Origin: Euglena gracilis
Taxonomy: Eukaryota; Euglenozoa; Euglenophyceae; Euglenales; Euglenaceae
NCBI GenBank assembly: GCA_900893395.1
Contig: CAAHFI011847684.1
Coordinates: 1 to 21,426, forward strand
Length of the DNA: 21,426 nucleotides
Direction of reading: 5' to 3'
Shown here: positions 13,601 to 21,426 of the stretch, one piece after another
Numbering within the stretch: position 1 is the stretch's first letter
How the letters are laid out: the number at the start of each line of letters is the position of its first letter
Notes under the pieces: model-generated
The model's input: only the letters and a program-made list of their open reading frames with translations
Databases searched by the model: none
Told to the model about the DNA's origin: nothing
Position numbers and translations under genes: made by a program

Positions 13601-16600
13601 CTACGGGTGTGAAAAACATGCGGATGTCATATAACTTGCAAATTTTGAAAGAATCTGGATGGGTGCTCTGGGACCCCAAATGTGAGTACCACTAGGTCAG
13701 CCCACCTGGGCCCAAGGTATAGGGTCATATGGGCTCAAACTGGAAACCGATTGGGGGTTCCCATTATGTTCCCAGGGATAGGTATTCCAGTGTGCCGGCC
13801 GGATTAGTGCCTACGGGTGTGAAAAACATGCGGATGTCATATAACTTGCAAATTTTGAAAGAATCTGGATGGGTGCTCTGGGACCCCAAATGTGAGTACC
13901 ACTAGGTCAGCCCACCTGGGCCCAAGGTATAGGGTCATATGGGCTCAAACTGGAAACCGATTGGGGGTTCCCATTATGTTCCCAGGGATAGGTATTCCAG
14001 TGTGCCGGCCGGATTAGTGCCTACGGGTGTGAAAAACATGCGGATGTCATATAACTTGCAAATTTTGAAAGAATCTGGATGGGTGCTCTGGGACCCCAAA
14101 TGTGAGTACCACTAGGTCAGCCCACCTGGGCCCAAGGTATAGGGTCATATGGGCTCAAACTGGAAACCGATTGGGGGTTCCCATTATGTTCCCAGGGATA
14201 GGTATTCCAGTGTGCCGGCCGGATTAGTGCCTACGGGTGTGAAAAACATGCGGATGTCATATAACTTGCAAATTTTGAAAGAATCTGGATGGGTGCTCTG
14301 GGACCCCAAATGTGAGTACCACTAGGTCAGCCCACCTGGGCCCAAGGTATAGGGTCATATGGGCTCAAACTGGAAACCGATTGGGGGTTCCCATTATGTT
14401 CCCAGGGATAGGTATTCCAGTGTGCCGGCCGGATTAGTGCCTACGGGTGTGAAAAACATGCGGATGTCATATAACTTGCAAATTTTGAAAGAATCTGGAT
14501 GGGTGCTCTGGGACCCCAAATGTGAGTACCACTAGGTCAGCCCACCTGGGCCCAAGGTATAGGGTCATATGGGCTCAAACTGGAAACCGATTGGGGGTTC
14601 CCATTATGTTCCCAGGGATAGGTATTCCAGTGTGCCGGCCGGATTAGTGCCTACGGGTGTGAAAAACATGCGGATGTCATATAACTTGCAAATTTTGAAA
14701 GAATCTGGATGGGTGCTCTGGGACCCCAAATGTGAGTACCACTAGGTCAGCCCACCTGGGCCCAAGGTATAGGGTCATATGGGCTCAAACTGGAAACCGA
14801 TTGGGGGTTCCCATTATGTTCCCAGGGATAGGTATTCCAGTGTGCCGGCCGGATTAGTGCCTACGGGTGTGAAAAACATGCGGATGTCATATAACTTGCA
14901 AATTTTGAAAGAATCTGGATGGGTGCTCTGGGACCCCAAATGTGAGTACCACTAGGTCAGCCCACCTGGGCCCAAGGTATAGGGTCATATGGGCTCAAAC
15001 TGGAAACCGATTGGGGGTTCCCATTATGTTCCCAGGGATAGGTATTCCAGTGTGCCGGCCGGATTAGTGCCTACGGGTGTGAAAAACATGCGGATGTCAT
15101 ATAACTTGCAAATTTTGAAAGAATCTGGATGGGTGCTCTGGGACCCCAAATGTGAGTACCACTAGGTCAGCCCACCTGGGCCCAAGGTATAGGGTCATAT
15201 GGGCTCAAACTGGAAACCGATTGGGGGTTCCCATTATGTTCCCAGGGATAGGTATTCCAGTGTGCCGGCCGGATTAGTGCCTACGGGTGTGAAAAACATG
15301 CGGATGTCATATAACTTGCAAATTTTGAAAGAATCTGGATGGGTGCTCTGGGACCCCAAATGTGAGTACCACTAGGTCAGCCCACCTGGGCCCAAGGTAT
15401 AGGGTCATATGGGCTCAAACTGGAAACCGATTGGGGGTTCCCATTATGTTCCCAGGGATAGGTATTCCAGTGTGCCGGCCGGATTAGTGCCTACGGGTGT
15501 GAAAAACATGCGGATGTCATATAACTTGCAAATTTTGAAAGAATCTGGATGGGTGCTCTGGGACCCCAAATGTGAGTACCACTAGGTCAGCCCACCTGGG
15601 CCCAAGGTATAGGGTCATATGGGCTCAAACTGGAAACCGATTGGGGGTTCCCATTATGTTCCCAGGGATAGGTATTCCAGTGTGCCGGCCGGATTAGTGC
15701 CTACGGGTGTGAAAAACATGCGGATGTCATATAACTTGCAAATTTTGAAAGAATCTGGATGGGTGCTCTGGGACCCCAAATGTGAGTACCACTAGGTCAG
15801 CCCACCTGGGCCCAAGGTATAGGGTCATATGGGCTCAAACTGGAAACCGATTGGGGGTTCCCATTATGTTCCCAGGGATAGGTATTCCAGTGTGCCGGCC
15901 GGATTAGTGCCTACGGGTGTGAAAAACATGCGGATGTCATATAACTTGCAAATTTTGAAAGAATCTGGATGGGTGCTCTGGGACCCCAAATGTGAGTACC
16001 ACTAGGTCAGCCCACCTGGGCCCAAGGTATAGGGTCATATGGGCTCAAACTGGAAACCGATTGGGGGTTCCCATTATGTTCCCAGGGATAGGTATTCCAG
16101 TGTGCCGGCCGGATTAGTGCCTACGGGTGTGAAAAACATGCGGATGTCATATAACTTGCAAATTTTGAAAGAATCTGGATGGGTGCTCTGGGACCCCAAA
16201 TGTGAGTACCACTAGGTCAGCCCACCTGGGCCCAAGGTATAGGGTCATATGGGCTCAAACTGGAAACCGATTGGGGGTTCCCATTATGTTCCCAGGGATA
16301 GGTATTCCAGTGTGCCGGCCGGATTAGTGCCTACGGGTGTGAAAAACATGCGGATGTCATATAACTTGCAAATTTTGAAAGAATCTGGATGGGTGCTCTG
16401 GGACCCCAAATGTGAGTACCACTAGGTCAGCCCACCTGGGCCCAAGGTATAGGGTCATATGGGCTCAAACTGGAAACCGATTGGGGGTTCCCATTATGTT
16501 CCCAGGGATAGGTATTCCAGTGTGCCGGCCGGATTAGTGCCTACGGGTGTGAAAAACATGCGGATGTCATATAACTTGCAAATTTTGAAAGAATCTGGAT

Positions 16601-17220
16601 GGGTGCTCTGGGACCCCAAATGTGAGTACCACTAGGTCAGCCCACCTGGGCCCAAGGTATAGGGTCATATGGGCTCAAACTGGAAACCGATTGGGGGTTC
16701 CCATTATGTTCCCAGGGATAGGTATTCCAGTGTGCCGGCCGGATTAGTGCCTACGGGTGTGAAAAACATGCGGATGTCATATAACTTGCAAATTTTGAAA
16801 GAATCTGGATGGGTGCTCTGGGACCCCAAATGTGAGTACCACTAGGTCAGCCCACCTGGGCCCAAGGTATAGGGTCATATGGGCTCAAACTGGAAACCGA
16901 TTGGGGGTTCCCATTATGTTCCCAGGGATAGGTATTCCAGTGTGCCGGCCGGATTAGTGCCTACGGGTGTGAAAAACATGCGGATGTCATATAACTTGCA
17001 AATTTTGAAAGAATCTGGATGGGTGCTCTGGGACCCCAAATGTGAGTACCACTAGGTCAGCCCACCTGGGCCCAAGGTATAGGGTCATATGGGCTCAAAC
17101 TGGAAACCGATTGGGGGTTCCCATTATGTTCCCAGGGATAGGTATTCCAGTGTGCCGGCCGGATTAGTGCCTACGGGTGTGAAAAACATGCGGATGTCAT
17201 ATAACTTGCAAATTTTGAAA

Positions 17221-17431
17221 GAATCTGGATGGGTGCTCTGGGACCCCAAATGTGAGTACCACTAGGTCAGCCCACCTGGGCCCAAGGTATAGGGTCATAT
17301 GGGCCTCAAACTGGAAACCGATTGGGGGTTCCCATTATGTTCCCAGGGATAGGTATTCCAGTGTGCCGGCCGGATTAGTGCCTACGGGTGTGAAAAACAT
17401 GCGGATGTCATATAACTTGCAAATTTTGAAA
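17221..17431. repeat. 211-bp A monomer bracketing the core on the right
   Basis: This is the first monomer after the perfect core. It equals the core unit plus one C (GGGCCTC) and is identical to the monomer at 1260-1470. All complete monomers to its right, except the A-type copy at 19314-19520, carry the CC form. The loss of C therefore marks the amplified core. Confidence 0.9.
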
Positions 17432-17850
17432 GAATCTGGATGGGTGCTCTGGGACCCCAAATGTGAGTACCACTAGGTCAGCCCACCTGGGCCCAAGGAT
17501 AGGGTCATATGGGCCTCAAACTGGAAACCGATTGGGGGTTCCCATTATGTTCCCAGGGATAGGTATTCCAGTGTGCCGGCCGGATTAGTGCCTACGGGTG
17601 TGAAAAACATGCGGATGTCATATAACTTGCAAATTTTGAAAGAATCTGGATGGGTGCTCTGGGACCCCAAATGTGAGTACCACTAGGTCAGCCCACCTGG
17701 GCCCAAGGAAGGGTCATATGGGCCTCAAACTGGAAACCGATTGGGGGTTCCCATTATGTTCCCAGGGATAGATATTCCAGTGTGCCGGCCGGATTAGTGC
17801 CTACGGGTGTGAAAAACATGCGGATGTCATATACCTTGCAAATTTTGAAA
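17432..17850. repeat. A-to-B transition: two mosaic monomers
   Basis: The monomer at 17432-17641 (210 bp) is A at sites 34, 47, 132 and 194, but has the extra C and a one-base loss at 68-70 (AAGGATAGG). The monomer at 17642-17850 (209 bp) is A at sites 34 and 47 (TGTGAG, AGGTCAG), then B at 132 and 194 (AGATATTCC, ATACCTTG). Its 68-70 region is shortened to AAGGAAGGG. The switch from A to B therefore lies within this monomer between sites 47 and 132, probably near 68-70. This looks like an unequal-crossover or gene-conversion junction. Confidence 0.85.
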
Positions 17851-18898
17851 GAATCTGGATGGGTGCTCTGGGACCCCAAATGTCAGTACCACTAGGCAGC
17901 CCACCTGGGCCCAAGGAACAGGGTCATATGGGCCTCAAACTGGAAACCGATTGGGGGTTCCCATTATGTTCCCAGGGATAGATATTCCAGTGTGCCGGCC
18001 GGATTAGTGCCTACGGGTGTGAAAAACATGCGGATGTCATATACCTTGCAAATTTTGAAAGAATCTGGATGGGTGCTCTGGGACCCCAAATGTCAGTACC
18101 ACTAGGCCAGCCCACCTGGGCCCAAGGAACAGGGTCATATGGGCCTCAAACTGGAAACCGATTGGGGGTTCCCATTATGTTCCCAGGGATAGATATTCCA
18201 GTGTGCCGGCCGGATTAGTGCCTACGGGTGTGAAAAACATGCGGATGTCATATACCTTGCAAATTTTGAAAGAATCTGGATGGGTGCTCTGGGACCCCAA
18301 ATGTGAGTACCACTAGGCCAGCCCACCTGGGCCCAAGGAACAGGGTCATATGGGCCTCAAACTGGAAACCGATTGGGGGTTCCCATTATGTTCCCAGGGA
18401 TAGATATTCCAGTGTGCCGGCCGGATTAGTGCCTACGGGTGTGAAAAACATGCGGATGTCATATACCTTGCAAATTTTGAAAGAATCTGGATGGGTGCTC
18501 TGGGACCCCAAATGTCAGTACCACTAGGCAGCCCACCTGGGCCCAAGGAACAGGGTCATATGGGCCTCAAACTGGAAACCGATTGGGGTTCCCATTATGT
18601 TCCCAGGGATAGATATTCCAGTGTGCCGGCCGGATTAGTGCCTACGGGTGTGAAAAACATGCGGATGTCATATACCTTGCAAATTTTGAAAGAATCTGGA
18701 TGGGTGCTCTGGGACCCCAAATGTCAGTACCACTAGGCCAGCCCACCTGGGCCCAAGGAACAGGGTCATATGGGCCTCAAACTGGAAACCGATTGGGGGT
18801 TCCCATTATGTTCCCAGGATAGTATTCCAGTGTGCCGGCCGGATTAGTGCCTACGGGTGTGAAAAACATGCGGATGTCATATACTTGCAAATTTGAAA
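17851..18898. repeat. First subfamily B block: five monomers
   Basis: Monomers start at 17851, 18061, 18272, 18483 and 18692, with lengths 210, 211, 211, 209 and 207 bp. They carry the B states AGGCCAG (or AGGCAG), AAGGAACAGGG, GGGCCTC, ATACCTTG and mostly AGATATTCC. Site 34 is C except in the copy at 18272, which has the A-type G. The copies at 17851 and 18483 lack one C at 46-48 (AGGCAG). The last copy has several one-base losses (CAGGATAG, ATACTTG, AAATTTGAAA). Confidence 0.9.
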
Positions 18899-19103
18899 GA
18901 ATCTGGATGGGTGCTCTGGGACCCCAAATGTCAGTACCACTAGGCCAGCCCACCTGGGCCCAAGGAAAGGGTCATATGGGCCTCAAACTGGAAACCGATT
19001 GGGGTTCCCATTATGTTCCAGGGATAGTATTCCAGTGTGCCGGCCGATTAGTGCCTACGGGTGTGAAAACATGCGGATGTCATATAACTTGCAAATTTTG
19101 AAA
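18899..19103. repeat. B-to-A mosaic monomer, 205 bp
   Basis: This is the shortest complete monomer in the window. It begins with B states (TGTCAG, AGGCCAG, AAGGAA, GGGCCTC) and ends with the A state ATAACTTG at site 194. Site 132 is uninformative because a base is missing (GGATAGTATT). It carries several one-base losses, including GGCCGATTAG and GTGAAAACATG. The switch lies between sites 68 and 194. Confidence 0.8.
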
Positions 19104-19520
19104 GAATCTGGATGGGTGCTCTGGGACCCAAATGTGAGTACCACTAGGTCAGCCCACCTGGGCCAAGGTATAGGGTCATATGGGGCCTCAAACTGGAAAC
19201 CGATTGGGGGTTCCCATTATGTTCCCAGGGATAGGTATTCCAGTGTGCCGGCCGGATTAGTGCCTACGGGTGTGAAAAACATGCGGATGTCATATAACTT
19301 GCAAATTTTGAAAGAATCTGGATGGGTGCTCTGGGACCCCAAATGTGAGTACACTAGGTCAGCCCACCTGGGCCCAAGGTATAGGGTCATATGGGGCTCA
19401 AACTGGAAACCGATTGGGGTTTCCCATTTGTATCCCAGGATGGTATTCCAGTGTGCCGGCCGATTAGTGCCTACGGGTGTGAAAAACATGCGGATGTCAT
19501 ATAACTTGCAAATTTTGAAA
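19104..19520. repeat. Island of two subfamily A monomers within B
   Basis: Monomers at 19104-19313 (210 bp) and 19314-19520 (207 bp) carry the A states TGTGAG, AGGTCAG, GGTATAGGG and ATAACTTG. The second is the most divergent copy in the window. It reads ACACTAGG for ACCACTAGG and GGGGCTC for GGGCCTC. It also has CCCATTTGTATCCCAGGATGG where the core has CCCATTATGTTCCCAGGGATAGG, and CGGCCGATTAG. The return to B falls between site 194 of this copy and site 34 of the next. Confidence 0.85.
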
Positions 19521-21408
19521 GAATCTGGATGGGTGCTCTGGGACCCCAAATGTCAGTACCACTAGGCAGCCCACCTGGGCCCAAGGAACAGGGTCATATG
19601 GGCCTCAAACTGGAAACCGATTGGGGGTTCCCATTATGTTCCCAGGGATAGATATTCCAGTGTGCCGGCCGGATTAGTGCCTACGGGTGTGAAAAACATG
19701 CGGATGTCATATACCTTGCAAATTTTGAAAGAATCTGGATGGGTGCTCTGGGACCCCAAATGTCAGTACCACTAGGCAGCCCACCTGGGCCCAAGGAACA
19801 GGGTCATATGGGCCTCAAACTGGAAACCGATTGGGGGTTCCCATTATGTTCCCAGGGATAGATATTCCAGTGTGCCGGCCGGATTAGTGCCTACGGGTGT
19901 GAAAAACATGCGGATGTCATATACCTTGCAAATTTTGAAAGAATCTGGATGGGTGCTCTGGGACCCCAAATGTGAGTACCACTAGGCCAGCCCACCTGGG
20001 CCCAAGGAACAGGGTCATATGGGCCTCAAACTGGAAACCGATTGGGGGTTCCCATTATGTTCCCAGGGATAGATATTCCAGTGTGCCGGCCGGATTAGTG
20101 CCTACGGGTGTGAAAAACATGCGGATGTCATATACCTTGCAAATTTTGAAAGAATCTGGATGGGTGCTCTGGGACCCAAATGTCAGTACCACTAGGCAGC
20201 CCACCTGGGCCCAAGGAACAGGGTCATATGGGCCTCAAACTGGAAACCGATTGGGGGTTCCCATTATGTTCCAGGGATAGATATTCCAGTGTGCCGGCCG
20301 GATTAGTGCCTACGGTGTGAAAAACATGCGGATGTCATATACTTGCAAATTTTGAAAGAATCTGGATGGGTGCTCTGGGACCCCAAATGTCAGTACCACT
20401 AGGCCAGCCCACCTGGGCCCAAGGAACAGGGTCATATGGGCCTCAAACTGGAAACCGATTGGGGGTTCCCATTATGTTCCCAGGGATAGATATTCCAGTG
20501 TGCCGGCCGGATTAGTGCCTACGGGTGTGAAAAACATGCGGATGTCATATACCTTGCAAATTTTGAAAGAATCTGGATGGGTGCTCTGGGACCCCAAATG
20601 TCAGTACCACTAGGCCAGCCCACCTGGGCCCAAGGAACAGGGTCATATGGGCCTCAAACTGGAAACCGATTGGGGTTCCCATTATGTTCCCAGGGATAGA
20701 TATTCCAGTGTGCCGGCCGGATTAGTGCCTACGGGTGTGAAAAACATGCGGATGTCATATACCTTGCAAATTTTGAAAGAATCTGGATGGGTGCTCTGGG
20801 ACCCCAAATGTCAGTACCACTAGGCCAGCCCACCTGGGCCCAAGGAACAGGGTCATATGGGCCTCAAACTGGAAACCGATTGGGGGTTCCCATTATGTTC
20901 CCAGGGATAGATATTCCAGTGTGCCGGCCGGATTAGTGCCTACGGGTGTGAAAACATGCGGATGTCATATACCTGCAAATTTTGAAAGAATCTGGATGGG
21001 TGCTCTGGGACCCCAAATGTCAGTACCACTAGGCCAGCCCACCTGGGCCCAAGGAACAGGGTCATATGGGCCTCAAACTGGAAACCGATTGGGGTTCCCA
21101 TTATGTTCCCAGGGATAGATATTCCAGTGTGCCGGCCGGATTAGTGCCTACGGGTGTGAAAAACATGCGGATGTCATATACCTTGCAAATTTTGAAAGAA
21201 TCTGGATGGGTGCTCTGGGACCCCAAATGTCAGTACCACTAGGCCAGCCCACCTGGGCCCAAGGAACAGGGTCATATGGGCCTCAAACTGGAAAACCGAT
21301 TGGGGGTTCCCATTATGTTCCCAGGGATAGATATTCCAGTGTGCCGGCCGGATTAGTGCCTACGGGTGTGAAAACATGCGGATGTCATATACCTTGCAAA
21401 TTTTGAAA
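19521..21408. repeat. Second subfamily B block: nine monomers
   Basis: Monomers start at 19521, 19731, 19941, 20152, 20358, 20569, 20779, 20988 and 21198, with lengths 210, 210, 211, 206, 211, 210, 209, 210 and 211 bp. All have GGAACAGGG, GGGCCTC and AGATATTCC, with ATACCTTG except where a base is missing (20152 and 20779 copies). Site 34 is C except at 19941, which has G. AGGCAG occurs at 19521, 19731 and 20152, and AGGCCAG elsewhere. Length differences are again almost all in short homopolymers (GGGGG/GGGG, AAAAA/AAAA, CCCC/CCC). The copy at 21198 gains an A (GGAAAACC) and loses another (GTGAAAACATG). Confidence 0.9.
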
Positions 21409-21426
21409 GAATCTGGATGGGTGCTC
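21409..21426. repeat. Partial monomer at right edge
   Basis: The last 18 bases match the first 18 of the monomer exactly, so the array continues beyond the window. They stop before the first site that separates A from B. Confidence 0.95.

Larger units (their letters stand above)
1471..17220. repeat. Homogeneous core: 75 identical 210-bp A monomers
   Basis: Every 210 bp from 1471 to 17220 reads as the same sequence, with no substitution or indel that I could find by eye. This gives 75 copies and 15,750 bp. Every copy has G34, T47, T68, T70, GGGCTC at 81-85, G132 and A194. The unit is 70 codons long, so frames persist across copies. Stops fall at monomer positions 43 and 70 (frame 1), 155, 170 and 206 (frame 2), and 33, 129 and 192 (frame 3). 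The three reverse frames are also closed. The longest open run is about 60 codons. Such uniformity implies very recent amplification or strong homogenisation, unless it is an assembly or polishing product. 210 bp is also close to 20 turns of B-DNA and to one nucleosome plus linker. Confidence 0.95.
1..21426. repeat. Satellite DNA array, 210-211 bp monomer, head to tail
   Basis: The anchor GAATCTGGAT recurs from position 4 to 21409 at spacings of 205-211 bp, always on the same strand, giving 102 complete monomers and two partial ones. No base of the window lies outside the repeat. The core monomer is about 50% GC and has three parts: a GC-rich part with GGGCCC, a middle part with two GTTCCCA copies and the CCGGCCGG palindrome, and an AT-rich tail with AAAAA and AAATTTT tracts. 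Long homogeneous arrays of this unit size are typical of eukaryotic heterochromatin. That is family knowledge; the chromosomal location here is inference. I do not recognise this satellite. A ribosomal spacer sub-repeat block is a less likely alternative, since no rDNA is present. Neither array end is seen, so the true length is unknown. Confidence 0.97.

Noticed and set aside
17252-21406. Open frames of 65-188 codons on both strands in the right block
   Set aside because: They are the same satellite words read in frames opened by chance indels between copies. The longest, at 18999-19565, spans several degraded monomers and overlaps a frame on the opposite strand. No protein family is recognisable.
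1-21426. CRISPR array
   Set aside because: A CRISPR array has short repeats separated by unique spacers. Here the full 210-bp unit repeats with no variable spacer, and there are no cas genes.
1-21426. Tandemly amplified transposon or LTR fragment
   Set aside because: I see no terminal inverted repeats, target-site duplications, polypurine tract, primer-binding site or coding remnants in the 210-bp unit. An origin from a non-coding transposon fragment cannot be excluded but has no positive support.

Overview
The whole window is one uninterrupted, head-to-tail satellite DNA array. The repeat unit is 210-211 bp. Counting each unit from the GAATCTGGAT anchor, the window holds 102 complete monomers (positions 4-21408), 3 bases of an earlier monomer at the left edge and 18 bases of a further one at the right edge. 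I found no gene, RNA gene, transposon, inverted monomer or unique sequence, and neither end of the array is reached. An array of this length, unit size and uniformity points to a eukaryotic nuclear genome (centromeric, pericentromeric, subtelomeric or other heterochromatin, or less likely a spacer sub-repeat block). I do not recognise the monomer and cannot name the species.

Layout. (1) 1-1470: seven monomers of subfamily A with small length differences (207-211 bp). (2) 1471-17220: 75 consecutive 210-bp A monomers that read as identical, 15,750 bp in all. (3) 17221-17850: three monomers in which type A gives way to a second subfamily, B. (4) 17851-18898: five B monomers. (5) 18899-19103: one B-to-A mosaic monomer. 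(6) 19104-19520: two A monomers forming an island. (7) 19521-21408: nine B monomers, followed by the partial copy.

Subfamilies A and B differ at six base positions plus one single-C indel, so they are about 97% identical. In monomer coordinates (GAATCTGGAT = 1-10) the A-to-B changes are G34C, T47C, T68A, T70C, G132A and A194C, with B carrying GGGCCTC where core A has GGGCTC at 81-85. The core A monomer is about 50% GC (106/210 by hand count). It has five CpGs, two of them inside a CCGGCCGG palindrome, and an AT-rich final part with A/T tracts. Because 210 is divisible by 3, the core keeps one reading frame from copy to copy. All six frames contain stops in every monomer, so the array encodes no long protein. 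Apparent short ORFs occur only where single-base indels shift the frame.

The main points of interest are the perfect 75-copy core bracketed by two identical 211-bp monomers, the A/B mosaic on the right with recombination-like switch points, a possible eight-monomer recurrence, and the open question of how much of the edge variation is biological and how much is long-read consensus error.
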